A DNA stretch of 64,000 bases, from contig JAUIHT010000001.1 of NCBI GenBank assembly GCA_030432235.1, positions 620,001 to 684,000 on the forward strand, written 5' to 3'. The notes beneath the pieces are model-generated. The model was not told where the DNA came from. It did not search any database and saw only the letters and a program-made list of their open reading frames with translations. This stretch comes from Verrucomicrobiia bacterium (GTDB taxonomy: Bacteria > Verrucomicrobiota > Verrucomicrobiia > Opitutales > Cerasicoccaceae). The position numbers and the translations under genes were made by a program. Of the stretch, positions 7,715 to 15,778 are shown in pieces; the stretch's first letter is position 1; each line of letters starts with the position of its first letter.

Positions 7715-8575
7715 ATGGGAGTAAATTTCCCCCAAAGCCTGTCATCGCCCCATAGCTACTACGAGGGGGTGGATTTGCCTACGCGGCCCATCAGCCGCAA
7801 CGTCGTGGTCTTCATGCGAAACGACCGCGCGTCACTGCAGCAGAAGCACTTTGCCAATCGCTCTCATCATCGCCATGTACTGATGCTGGTGCTGGATACT
7901 CCGGGCAGCGTGATTGTGGATGGGGTGGAGATGCCTCTGAAGAGGCACGAAGCCCTGCTGGTTCTGCCCTTTCAATTCCATCATTACATCAATTTGACCG
8001 AGGAGCATTTGCGCTGGCTCTTCGTAACCTTCGATCTGGCCGACGGTAGCGCGCCGCTCGAAACCGTAGGGCAGAGCGTGTTGCCGCAGGGGGAAGATAA
8101 TCTTGCCCTGTTTGGTCAGTTGACGGAACTGTGGCAAAAGCCGGCGTCGCGTGGGCAGGCCGAGCTCTTGACGGTACTCGACCACCTGCTCCTGCGATTG
8201 ACCCGGCAGGCACGCGGGGGTGGCCCCGCATCGAATCCGGAGAGCTCATGGATCGCCAAGGCGCAGGCGCTGGTGCTGGAGGCCATCGACGAGGGTTGGA
8301 CTCTCGAGACGGTGGCGCGGCGCATCGGCCTGTCCGAGCGTCAATTGCGCAACCGCTTCGAGGCGGAGACGGGCATATCCATTCGGCGTTATCGCGCCAA
8401 CTACCAGCTGCACCGGGCCACGGCGTTGATGCGTGATGCGCGGCTTTCCTTGTCGCAGGTGGCTGAGCTGACGGGCTTTAACTCCTCGGCTGCCTTTACC
8501 CGGTTTATCCGGCGCGAGACAGGCCACTCGCCTATGGCGCTACGCAAGAGTCAGCGCTCCACGATGCGGCAGTGA
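7715..8575 (+). CDS. AraC-family transcriptional regulator
   Basis: A 286-residue regulator. The N-terminal half is a cupin-like sensor domain ('DTPGSVIVDGVEMPLKRHEA', 'VLPFQFHHYI'). The C-terminal ~100 residues hold two helix-turn-helix units: 'TLETVARRIGLSERQLRNRF' and 'LSLSQVAELTGFNSSAAFTRF', followed by the family signature 'RRETGHSPMALRK'. It is transcribed away from the amino-sugar operon with only 77 bp between the starts, so control of that operon in response to a sugar ligand is the simplest reading. A TTG codon six bases upstream (7709) is an alternative start. Its end is 3 bp from the end of the convergent nucleotidyltransferase gene. Confidence 0.9.
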   Translation: MGVNFPQSLSSPHSYYEGVDLPTRPISRNVVVFMRNDRASLQQKHFANRSHHRHVLMLVLDTPGSVIVDGVEMPLKRHEALLVLPFQFHHYINLTEEHLRWLFVTFDLADGSAPLETVGQSVLPQGEDNLALFGQLTELWQKPASRGQAELLTVLDHLLLRLTRQARGGGPASNPESSWIAKAQALVLEAIDEGWTLETVARRIGLSERQLRNRFEAETGISIRRYRANYQLHRATALMRDARLSLSQVAELTGFNSSAAFTRFIRRETGHSPMALRKSQRSTMRQ

Positions 8576-8578
8576 CGA

Positions 8579-9457
8579 TTACCGGCGCAGTTTTTGCAGG
8601 CGCTCCTGCACGACCGCCTTGTCTTCGGGATACGTGACGCCGAACCATTCTCCCGTGGTGGGCAGCACTTCGCAGCGGGCTTTGCCTTCGCGGATGAGGT
8701 CATCGACGACGGTGGGGATGTAACACTCCGACTTCAGTTCGTTTCCTTTCTCCTTCAGGAAGCGGATGAATTGCTCTTCCAGAGGTTGGAAAAAGGCCGG
8801 CGTGAAACCCCAGAAGTTCATCGAGACGAGCGCTTCGCCGTCGATGGCTACCATGTCACCAGCCAGATTTTCGCCCTGGATGGTCCCTTCGACGTCTGCG
8901 CCGATGCCGGTGTGCTCCTCCACGTTTTCGAGGAACCCATCGCGCAGACGGCAGACGCCGCGGTTAACCGTGCCATGGTGCGAGAGGGTATTGCGCAACG
9001 GGTAGCCGACCATGCACATGTCCCCGGCGTTCGTGGGGTCCATCTCGCCTAGATAGTCGTGAATCCGCGGATAAGCGTCCGCGCCATAATAATCGTCGGC
9101 GTTGATGGCGACGAAGGGTTCGCTGATAAGTTCGCGTGCGGCGAGAATGGCGTGCGCGGTACCCCAGGGTTTGACACGGCCTTCGGGCACGGTGAAGCCG
9201 TCAGGCAGGTCTTCGAGTGCTTGGAAGGCATAGGTGATTTCAAACATGTCGGCGTAGCGGACGCCTACTTTTTCACGGAACACCTCTTCGAAATCGCGGC
9301 GGATGACAAAGACGATTTTGTCGAAACCGGCCGCGTGGGCGTCCTGCAGGGAGTAGTCGAGGAGCGTTTCGCCGTTGGGGCCCATGGGGTCGATTTGCTT
9401 GAGGCCGCCGTAGCGGCTGCCCATGCCGGCGGCAAGTACGAGAAGAGTCGTTTTCAT
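8579..9457 (-). CDS. Sugar nucleotidyltransferase (GT-A fold)
   Basis: A 292-residue NTP_transferase-family protein. The nucleotide loop 'LAAGMGSRYGGLKQ' (residues 8-21) matches the GxGxR...K pattern of RfbA/GlmU-type pyrophosphorylases. The metal-binding region is 'FVAINADDYYG', and a substrate loop 'GRVKPWGTAHAILAA' follows, as in nucleotidyltransferases of uncertain sugar specificity. It would activate a sugar-1-phosphate with an NTP for glycan synthesis or interconversion; the specific sugar cannot be read from sequence. The start ATG at 9457 is preceded by one arm of a long inverted repeat. Cytoplasmic; no clear operon partner (the sulfatase upstream ends 167 bp away). Confidence 0.85.
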   Translation of the reverse strand: MKTTLLVLAAGMGSRYGGLKQIDPMGPNGETLLDYSLQDAHAAGFDKIVFVIRRDFEEVFREKVGVRYADMFEITYAFQALEDLPDGFTVPEGRVKPWGTAHAILAARELISEPFVAINADDYYGADAYPRIHDYLGEMDPTNAGDMCMVGYPLRNTLSHHGTVNRGVCRLRDGFLENVEEHTGIGADVEGTIQGENLAGDMVAIDGEALVSMNFWGFTPAFFQPLEEQFIRFLKEKGNELKSECYIPTVVDDLIREGKARCEVLPTTGEWFGVTYPEDKAVVQERLQKLRR

Positions 9458-9468
9458 GATCGAGAATG

Positions 9469-9561
9469 ATTCAGGGTGAAAACGTCTTTGCTTCCACCGG
9501 ACCTGAGGTCAACGCGAGACGGGGAACAAGGCAAGCCTGAGCGTTAATTTTCGCCCTGAAT
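9469..9561. repeat. Long-range 14-bp inverted repeat before the nucleotidyltransferase start
   Basis: ATTCAGGGTGAAAA (9469-9482) and TTTTCGCCCTGAAT (9548-9561) are complementary with one G-U-type mismatch and 65 bases between them. The proximal arm lies 11 bases upstream of the minus-strand ATG at 9457, so an mRNA stem could affect ribosome access. Confidence 0.55.
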
Positions 9562-9624
9562 CAGGCACGCGCGGAACGATGCGTCCGCCGGACCGTTGTC
9601 GCCATCGGCTTCTAGTAGCCAAGG

Positions 9625-11169
9625 CTAGGCGCCCCAGACGCGCGGCATGCGGTAGGGCTCCTTTTCCATTTCAGCGACCAGCGCCTGCTGGAGCAGCTCG
9701 GTACGAATCTCCGCCATCTCCGGATCATGCCACTTGTTGATGCGCTCCTCGGGATCCGTTTCGAGATCGTAGAGCTCGCCTTCGACGGGGTTGTTCCAGA
9801 TAGCCAGCTTGTAGCGTTGGGTGACGTAGATGCGCATGTTCAGCTTGGTAGGCTGGTGGCGGAATTCCACGCTGATGATCTTACGGGCTTCCTCGTCGTC
9901 GCCTTGCCAGATGGGTAGCTGGGACTTGCCTGCCATACTGCCGGGAGTAGGCAGCCCGGCGGCGTCCAGGAAGCTCGGCGTGAGATCGACCAGATTTTGC
10001 AGGTCGTTGGACACCTTGTCCGCCGGCACCTTGCCGGGCCATTTGACGAGGAAAGGCACGCGTATGCCGTCCTCAAAGGAGAACGGTCCCTTGGCCACCA
10101 GGCCGTGATGCCCGTGGTAGTGACCGTGATCCGAGGTAAAGACAATCAGGGTGTCTTCCTCCAGGCCCAGGTCTGCCAGTTTCTGCAGGAGCTTTCCGAC
10201 ATAGTGGTCGAGCATGCTGACCATGCCGTAGTAGATGGCGATGTCTTTGCGCAGCTTCGCCTCAACGATCTGGTGATGGTGGACACCGTGGTTGGAAGAA
10301 CCTGCCGGCTCCTTCCATTCCTCAAAAGTGGCGTTCGGGTCCTGGGTGCGGCGTACGAGCTCAGGCCAGGTGTCGATATGGTCCAGCCCTTGTGGTGGTA
10401 TCTCGATGTCGTCGGGATTATACATCGAGGCCCAGGGCTCGGGCACCAGATAGGATGGGTGCGGATCGAAATAGCTGGCCCAGAGGAAGAAGGGCTGGTC
10501 GGCATCCTTGAGGTGCTTGAGGCGTTTTTCCGCGCGCTCGGTAATCCAGGTATTGTAGTGGTACTCCTCCGGGATATTCCAGGTGTGCTCTTGCGCGGGG
10601 ATGTTGCCGGTGGGCTCACTGAACCAGTCGCGCCAGTTAGTGGCGCCTTTTTCCTCCATCCAGATGGCGTAGTGTTGGCCTACGTGCGACTCGTCGGTGT
10701 GGTTGCGTGCCAGCTCGACGTGGTTGAAGCCGTAAAAAGGCCCGTTGAAGCGCCGCCAGAAATCCAAATCCTGCATAATGGGGTAGGATTCCAGCGAGGG
10801 GTATTCTTCGGTCGATTTCAGCGGTTGAAAATGGGCCTTGCCAATGAGTGAGCAGTCATAGCCGTGAGGAGTAAGCGAGTCACCGATAGTCGGGACATCC
10901 TCAGGCAATTTGGAGCCCAGCGTATAAGCGCCGTGCTGGCTCGGGTAGAGCCCCGTGATGATCGAGGCGCGGGTCGGCGTGCAGGTCGGGTTTGGGCAAT
11001 AGGCGCGATCGAATCGTGTGCCTTCCCGGGCCAGGCGGTCCAGGTTGGGAGTTTGCAGTTGCGGAGTATGCATCCCCAGGGCTTGCCAATGCTGCTGGTC
11101 GCTGGTGATGAGAAGGATATTCGTTTTTTTCGATTTCACGGAACTGGGTTTTCTTTGCGCGTTCATCAT
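9625..11169 (-). CDS. Sulfatase (formylglycine, CTPTR type)
   Basis: A 515-residue type I sulfatase (alkaline phosphatase superfamily). Residues ~17-25 'NILLITSDQQ' carry the first metal ligands (D24, Q25). The formylglycine motif is C63-T-P-T-R67 followed by 'ASIITGLYPSQHG', matching CxPxR-(x4)-TG. The second metal site is in 'DTLIVFTSDHGHYHGHHG'. No signal peptide is visible with this start (MMNAQRKPSS...), which suggests a cytoplasmic enzyme acting on imported sulfated oligosaccharides or monosaccharides. The frame is open upstream to 11289, but that segment is not sulfatase-like. Activity needs a formylglycine-generating or anSME maturase encoded elsewhere. Substrate unknown. Confidence 0.9.
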   Translation of the reverse strand: MMNAQRKPSSVKSKKTNILLITSDQQHWQALGMHTPQLQTPNLDRLAREGTRFDRAYCPNPTCTPTRASIITGLYPSQHGAYTLGSKLPEDVPTIGDSLTPHGYDCSLIGKAHFQPLKSTEEYPSLESYPIMQDLDFWRRFNGPFYGFNHVELARNHTDESHVGQHYAIWMEEKGATNWRDWFSEPTGNIPAQEHTWNIPEEYHYNTWITERAEKRLKHLKDADQPFFLWASYFDPHPSYLVPEPWASMYNPDDIEIPPQGLDHIDTWPELVRRTQDPNATFEEWKEPAGSSNHGVHHHQIVEAKLRKDIAIYYGMVSMLDHYVGKLLQKLADLGLEEDTLIVFTSDHGHYHGHHGLVAKGPFSFEDGIRVPFLVKWPGKVPADKVSNDLQNLVDLTPSFLDAAGLPTPGSMAGKSQLPIWQGDDEEARKIISVEFRHQPTKLNMRIYVTQRYKLAIWNNPVEGELYDLETDPEERINKWHDPEMAEIRTELLQQALVAEMEKEPYRMPRVWGA

Positions 11170-11192
11170 GAACGCACCTGCTGGATGGACTG

Positions 11193-11218
11193 CTCCGGTG
11201 CTTCCCGCCATGCCGGAG
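11193..11218. other. Small inverted repeat upstream of the sulfatase
   Basis: CTCCGG (11193-11198) and CCGGAG (11213-11218) flank a 14-nt loop, 24 bp before the sulfatase start. It is weak and could be an operator or a leader hairpin. Confidence 0.25.
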
Positions 11219-11356
11219 TGCAAGGAATTGCTCGGTGGCGCAGCGAACCGGAACCTCCATTGATATGCTGTTCCAGGCTTTCCATACAAGCCTTTACCGC
11301 TTTGGGCATAGGTGATGGACGCGATTCAGTAAGCCCGCGTTAGTGGCCGACGTCTG

Positions 11357-11375
11357 TGCGGAGTAGATATCCGCA
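11357..11375 (-). terminator. Candidate hairpin after the aldo/keto reductase operon
   Basis: TGCGGA-N7-TCCGCA lies 15 bp past the stop of the aldo/keto reductase gene (minus strand). There is no T-tract, so intrinsic termination is uncertain. The rest of the 220-bp gap shows no clear gene. Confidence 0.3.
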
Positions 11376-11389
11376 ATCCTGGCGGGGTC

Positions 11390-12388
11390 CTAGAGCCTGG
11401 TTCTTCCCTGATAAATCAAAGGATGAACGATGCCGATGTCGTCGATGGCCTGCTTAAGCTCGGAGGGTAATTCGCCCTGGCAGACGGAGCGGATGTTGTC
11501 CTCAACGACCTCGAGGCCGGAGAAGCCAACCACGATGGAGTGAAGACGCTTTTCCGAGAGCAGCCAGCGCATGCTCAGTTCGGCCAGGCCCAGGCCTGAC
11601 TGCTGCCAGATATCCAGATAGGAGAAATAGGCCTGGTGAAAAGTGTCGTCCATCCATTCGGGCGGCTCTTCGCGCCATTCCCACTGGGGGACGGCGGCCC
11701 AACCTTTCAGCAGGGCGGCGCCCAGAACAACACCCAACTGCTTCTCTTCCGTTATGGGAAAGAGATAACGGGCGGCATTGCGCAGGATAGGATTGAACTG
11801 ATGCGCGGTCATGAGCGAATCCACCTCAATGTGCTCGAGCATTCGGGCGGTTCTTCGCGCGTCCTTGGCGGTTAGGCCGATGAAGCGGGTTTTGCCGGAT
11901 TCTTTTGCCTGCTTGAGAAACTGAACGACCGGGGCATCGGCAAAGGCGTAATATTCGTCATCGTGGATGAGTTCGCCGCCGTGGTCCATGCCTTCCTTAT
12001 CGGTGATATCATAATCCAGCCACCACTTCCTGAAGTCGGCCTCGTGGATTTGAATGATGTCAACGTGATCTGTCTGGAGTCGCTGCAGAGAGCCTTCGAA
12101 CTGCTTCATCAGGCCTTCCGCGTTGCGGTGGTCACGCGGGTCGTCGGTGTAGCCGACCTTGGTGGCGAGGACTATCTGGTCCCGCTTGCCTTTGAGCGCG
12201 GCGCCCAGCATCGACTCGTCGGTGCCGCGCCCGTAGTCGGCAGCGGTGTCGAAATAGTTGACGCCTGCATCGATGGCAAAGTCGACGCAACGGTTTACAT
12301 TTGTCTGTCCCTGCTGCGCCATGAAACAGGTTCCCAGGCCAAGTTCGCTGATGGCCAGATTGGTTTTTCCAAGAGTGCGGTGATTCAT
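11390..12388 (-). CDS. Aldo/keto reductase
   Basis: A 332-residue (alpha/beta)8 NAD(P)H-dependent oxidoreductase. The catalytic tetrad is visible: D47 and Y52 in 'YFDTAADYGRGTDE', K77 in 'LATKVGY' and H115 in 'IIQIHEAD'. The opening 'MNHRTLGKTNLAISELGLGT' is typical of the family. Insertions around residues 118-140 ('RKWWLDYDITDKEG') distinguish it from the shorter YajO-type enzymes. It lies 45 bp after the TIM-barrel gene and is probably the last gene of the cupin-UPF0261-TIM-barrel operon, so it may reduce or oxidise a sugar or sugar acid in that pathway. Substrate not assignable. Confidence 0.88.
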   Translation of the reverse strand: MNHRTLGKTNLAISELGLGTCFMAQQGQTNVNRCVDFAIDAGVNYFDTAADYGRGTDESMLGAALKGKRDQIVLATKVGYTDDPRDHRNAEGLMKQFEGSLQRLQTDHVDIIQIHEADFRKWWLDYDITDKEGMDHGGELIHDDEYYAFADAPVVQFLKQAKESGKTRFIGLTAKDARRTARMLEHIEVDSLMTAHQFNPILRNAARYLFPITEEKQLGVVLGAALLKGWAAVPQWEWREEPPEWMDDTFHQAYFSYLDIWQQSGLGLAELSMRWLLSEKRLHSIVVGFSGLEVVEDNIRSVCQGELPSELKQAIDDIGIVHPLIYQGRTRL

Positions 12389-12433
12389 GAGGGTAAAGTG
12401 TCGAGATAAGTTTACTGCCAGGTATGCTGGCGA

Positions 12434-13276
12434 TTATGCGGGATAATTCATCTTTGCAAAGCTCCGTATCTGCTCGGCGATAGCAACCTCGGTCGGCAGG
12501 CGTTCCATGGAGCTGGCGCCGTAAAAGCCATGAAGGTTTTTGCAGTTCTTGAGCATGTATGCGGCATCGTCCGGCATGGCGATGGGGCCGCCGTGGCAGA
12601 GCACGATGACATCGTCTCTCATGCCCAGGCAGGTGTCGACGATGGCCTGCACGTCCCCAACAGATTGCTCCAACGTTTTGGAGGTTTGTGCGCCAATGGT
12701 GCCGCTGGTAGTCAGGCCCATATGGGCGACAATGATGTCCGCGCCGGCTTCGACCATGAGCTTTGCCTCGTCGGTATTGAAGACGTAAGGGGTCGTTAGC
12801 ATGTCCATCTCGCGTGCCAGGCGGACGATTTCGACCTCCTTGTCGTAGCCCATGCCGGTCTCCTCGAGGTTGCAGCGAAAGTTGCCGTCAATGAGGCCGA
12901 CGGTAGGGAAGTTCTGTATGCCAGCAAAGCCAAGCTCTTTGAGTTCGCCGAGGAATTTCTCCGGCATCATGAACGGGTCGGTGCCGTTGACGCCGGCCAG
13001 TACGGGCGTGTGTTCAACTACGGTGAGAACCTCGTAGGCCATTTCCTTGACGATTTCGTTGGCGTTGCCGTAGGCCAGCAGGCCGGACAACGAGCCGCGT
13101 CCGGCCATACGGTAGCGGCCCGAGTTATAGATGACGATGAGGTCGATGCCGCCGGCTTCCTCGCATTTGGCAGACAGGCCGGTGCCGGCGCCTCCGCCGA
13201 TGATAGGCTTCCCGCTGGTGATTTTGGCGCGGAGCTGTTTGAGGATTTGGCTGCGTGAAGTCGGGGGTTTTTTCAT
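12434..13276 (-). CDS. Phosphoenolpyruvate hydrolase-like TIM-barrel protein (Tm-1 C-terminal half homolog)
   Basis: A 280-residue TIM barrel of the phosphoenolpyruvate hydrolase/Tm-1 C-terminal family. Conserved features include '[35 protein letters not shown]' (quoted in part: [11 protein letters not shown]), '[12 protein letters not shown]', '[16 protein letters not shown]' and a terminal '[11 protein letters not shown]' phosphate-loop-like segment. I set the start at ATG 13276, because its ATGA overlaps the stop of the UPF0261 gene, which suggests translational coupling. In plants and fungi this domain is fused behind a UPF0261 domain (tomato Tm-1); here the halves are separate adjacent genes. 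The physiological reaction is not established, although structural similarity to PEP hydrolase/mutase-type enzymes is known for the family. Confidence 0.85.
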   Translation of the reverse strand: MKKPPTSRSQILKQLRAKITSGKPIIGGGAGTGLSAKCEEAGGIDLIVIYNSGRYRMAGRGSLSGLLAYGNANEIVKEMAYEVLTVVEHTPVLAGVNGTDPFMMPEKFLGELKELGFAGIQNFPTVGLIDGNFRCNLEETGMGYDKEVEIVRLAREMDMLTTPYVFNTDEAKLMVEAGADIIVAHMGLTTSGTIGAQTSKTLEQSVGDVQAIVDTCLGMRDDVIVLCHGGPIAMPDDAAYMLKNCKNLHGFYGASSMERLPTEVAIAEQIRSFAKMNYPA

Positions 13277-14487
13277 GATGAAATCAGGGAGCGGTATTCT
13301 TGTGCAATAAAGTCTGAAAACTCGGGATCGTTGATGTTGCAGGGCAGTCGCACGATGCGGTGTGTGTCGGTCTGTACAAAAAGCTTTTCCAGCTCTTCGA
13401 ACAGGGCGTTGTCCGCCACCGGATCCCAAAATGGCTGGTCCGGCGCATCAAGCAGGGATACGCCGCCTTCAGGGATCACAACAGTCAGTGGTCCGACGGC
13501 TTGGTTGAGCTTGTGAGCCATCCATTGGGCGAAGGCGCGGTTTTCCTCTGGCGTCGTGCGCATCAGCGTCACACTGGCATTATGGACATGTAATTTGCGG
13601 GTGCTAAATTGCTCCGGGACGGTGTCCATGGCACCGAAGTTGACCATGTCCAGCGCGCCCAGGCTAAGGATGCAGGGAGTAGGGGATTGGGCCAGGTAAT
13701 CGAAGCGCTCGGGGCCCGCGCGAAAAACGCCCCCGACGACTTCGTCAGCGACCTCGGTGGTGGTTAGGTCCAGCACGACATCGATCATGCCGCTACGTGT
13801 CAGGTGTTCCATGGCGCGTCCGCCTGTACCGGTGGCATGAAAGACCAGGCATTCACGGCCATCGGCCTCAAGGGTTTCACGCACCCGCGAGACGCAGGGG
13901 GTGGTTACGCCAAACATGGTGATGCCAACGGCGGGTTTTGTGTTTTCCACCTCCTGGGCGTGGTTGACCATTCCCGCGATGGCGTGAGCGGCATTGCCTA
14001 GTATCTTCCTGGAGATCGCGTTTAGTCCGGAGATGTCGATGACTGAGTTGAACATGGCGATGTCGGTGATGCCGACATACGGCTCCGTATTGCCGCTGGC
14101 GACTGTGGAGACCAGCGCTTTGGGCATCCCGATAGGAAGAGCTCGCAGGGCGGGGGAAATCAAGGAGGTGCCGCCCGTGCCGCCAAGACCGATGGCGCCG
14201 CCGACTTTTCCGGCTTCGTGCTGGGCCAGCATGTAAATACGCAGTGCCTCGGACATGGCGATGATCGCCTGCCCGCGATCTTCATGCTCCATGACCGCGC
14301 TTGCGCCATCCGGATGATGCTTTGCTACCGTCTCACGTGTGACGTCGGCTGCTTCCTGGGGCTGCCCGGACGTTCCTGCGTCAACGATGACTGCCGAGCC
14401 CTCGCTGGCCCGTATCTGCTCAGCCACAAAGGAAAGCTCCTTCCCCTTCGTGTCCATCGTTCCGATGATGAAGACGGGCTTATTCAT
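13273..14487 (-). CDS. UPF0261 / Tm-1-like ATP-binding domain protein
   Basis: A 404-residue member of UPF0261, homologous to the N-terminal half of tomato Tm-1, whose structures show a two-lobed, nucleotide-binding fold. Recognisable segments are '[22 protein letters not shown]' at the start (family signature GTxDTKG), '[23 protein letters not shown]' and '[20 protein letters not shown]'. Cytoplasmic. It overlaps the TIM-barrel gene by four bases and follows the cupin gene by 17 bp, so all three are probably co-transcribed. The enzymatic role in bacteria is unknown. The neighbouring cupin and aldo/keto reductase suggest metabolism of an unusual sugar or sugar acid (inference). Confidence 0.88.
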   Translation of the reverse strand: MNKPVFIIGTMDTKGKELSFVAEQIRASEGSAVIVDAGTSGQPQEAADVTRETVAKHHPDGASAVMEHEDRGQAIIAMSEALRIYMLAQHEAGKVGGAIGLGGTGGTSLISPALRALPIGMPKALVSTVASGNTEPYVGITDIAMFNSVIDISGLNAISRKILGNAAHAIAGMVNHAQEVENTKPAVGITMFGVTTPCVSRVRETLEADGRECLVFHATGTGGRAMEHLTRSGMIDVVLDLTTTEVADEVVGGVFRAGPERFDYLAQSPTPCILSLGALDMVNFGAMDTVPEQFSTRKLHVHNASVTLMRTTPEENRAFAQWMAHKLNQAVGPLTVVIPEGGVSLLDAPDQPFWDPVADNALFEELEKLFVQTDTHRIVRLPCNINDPEFSDFIAQEYRSLISS

Positions 14488-14504
14488 GGAAAATCGAGTG
14501 GATG

Positions 14505-14879
14505 CTATTCTCCAATCGTCTCGCGATTGGCGGAGGTAAAAACGATAAGCAGCAGGGCGTTACTGTCGCCGGTATTCACTGCCTGGTGCCAGACATTGGC
14601 CGGGATGGTGACGGTGTCGCCGACGGACATCTCCTTGGTGCCATCATTGGCTGCTGTGTGACGAATACGCCCTTCCAGCACGACCAGGATTTCCGCGCAG
14701 TTCGGATGATAGTGGCGTGGATTGCTCTCACCGGGATTCAGTAGGCAGCGCCCAACGGTAACTTCGTCGGAGTTGCCAAGCTCCGCGCTGGCGTACCAAG
14801 TTAGCTCTCCCCATTCGAAAGGCATGATGGAGGCGTTTTCGCGCGGTAGGATTTGGATATCTTCTGATGTGATTGACAT
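14505..14879 (-). CDS. Small cupin-domain protein
   Basis: A 124-residue single cupin. The metal-binding motif 1 is 'HYHPNCAEILVVLEGR' (H-x-H-x5-E), and motif 2 includes 'VTIPANVWHQAVNTG' with the final histidine. Such proteins are isomerases, epimerases or dioxygenase-like enzymes acting on sugars and small acids. I chose ATG 14879; a TTG three codons upstream (14888) is also open. It is the first gene of the operon with UPF0261 (17-bp gap) and the TIM barrel, and its upstream gap contains the palindrome at 14979-14997. The substrate cannot be assigned. Confidence 0.85.
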   Translation of the reverse strand: MSITSEDIQILPRENASIMPFEWGELTWYASAELGNSDEVTVGRCLLNPGESNPRHYHPNCAEILVVLEGRIRHTAANDGTKEMSVGDTVTIPANVWHQAVNTGDSNALLLIVFTSANRETIGE

Positions 14880-14978
14880 GGGTAACAAACGTAGGTTTTG
14901 GCGGGAGGTTTGTACGGCCAGATGGTTTTGAGTTTCATTGGGGCAGGCTTTCTAGTCTTAGTCAAATATATTTCATAT

Positions 14979-14997
14979 AATTCAAGTAGTTTGAATT
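14979..14997. promoter_or_regulatory. AATTCAA-N5-TTGAATT palindrome, candidate operator
   Basis: A perfect 7-bp inverted repeat with a 5-bp spacer sits in the A/T-rich 130-bp gap between the XRE-cupin regulator (ends 15010) and the cupin gene (starts 14879). It lies about 100 bp upstream of the operon's first codon. The adjacent regulator is the obvious candidate binder. Confidence 0.45.
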
Positions 14998-15009
14998 TTG
15001 GGCTAAAAA

Positions 15010-15576
15010 TTATGCACGCTTTTTGCGTGTGGCGGGTCTTTGGGCAAAAATGGCCAGGTATTCCACCTTTGCGGTAATGGGCTCCAGGTCGTGGTCCTCC
15101 TCTGCATTGAAATACAGGCTGTCGCCGGGACCGAGTGTTTTTGTTTCTTCTCCTATCTGGTAGCTCATCTTGCCCTTGAGCACGTAGATAAACTCCTCTC
15201 CGCTATGAGACATGACGCCTGCTTTCACTTTGCCCTTCTCGGCCACGAAGAGGATGGGTTGCATGATTTTATCGGCTCTTTCCGCTGCCAGCAAATGGAA
15301 GCCGTACCCTTTGTCGGTGGTCGTGAGGGCTTGCTTGGAAAGCTTGGACGCCTGGGTGAGCGAGGTTGCGCTGGCCTGGTCATCAGTGAACAGCTGATTG
15401 AGGCTGACTCCCAAGGCCTGGGCTATTTTTTCCAGCGTCGCCACGGGTGGGTTTACTTTCCCGGATTCGATTTTAGAGAGCAGGCTGACGGTGAACCCGC
15501 AACGGTCGGAGATTTCTTTTAGGGTACGGCTTTGTCGGCGTCGGAGGCTGCGAATTCGGCTGGAGATCTTTTTCAT
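15010..15576 (-). CDS. XRE-family regulator with C-terminal cupin sensor
   Basis: A 188-residue regulator with the well-known HTH_3 plus cupin_2 architecture. The helix-turn-helix spans residues ~8-62 ('TLKEISDRCGFTVSLLSKIE', 'PPVATLEKIAQALGVSLNQLF'). The cupin spans ~110-180 ('GVMSHSGEEFIYVLKGKMSY', 'LGPGDSLYFNAEEDHDL'), which would bind a small ligand. Family members usually repress or activate a neighbouring catabolic or detoxification operon. ATG 15576 gives the normal length; a GTG 11 codons upstream (15609) is the alternative. It lies immediately upstream of and codirectional with the cupin/UPF0261 operon. Confidence 0.88.
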   Translation of the reverse strand: MKKISSRIRSLRRRQSRTLKEISDRCGFTVSLLSKIESGKVNPPVATLEKIAQALGVSLNQLFTDDQASATSLTQASKLSKQALTTTDKGYGFHLLAAERADKIMQPILFVAEKGKVKAGVMSHSGEEFIYVLKGKMSYQIGEETKTLGPGDSLYFNAEEDHDLEPITAKVEYLAIFAQRPATRKKRA

Positions 15577-15745
15577 GTGCTCGGTTAAAGTATCTTTTGT
15601 AGACGTCACTCAATACAAAACACCCTTACTTTGGTGGGAGGAAGCGGCTGCCTTGTACTGATTGCGTGGCGGCAAGCAATTTAGCCAGAGGGTTTTCCGC
15701 TTGGCGGTTATTTTTTATTCCAGAGGAAAAATCTACTTGCCAAAC

Positions 15746-15757
15746 ATGTAAGTACAT
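15746..15757. promoter_or_regulatory. ATGTA-AG-TACAT palindrome, candidate AraR-like operator
   Basis: A perfect inverted repeat 21 bp before the ATG of the GntR-LacI regulator. Its core resembles the TGTACGTACA centre of Bacillus AraR operators, and AraR has the same GntR-plus-LacI architecture. Autoregulation is the likely role. Confidence 0.45.
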
Positions 15758-15778
15758 ATAAGCATATAGGGACATAAC

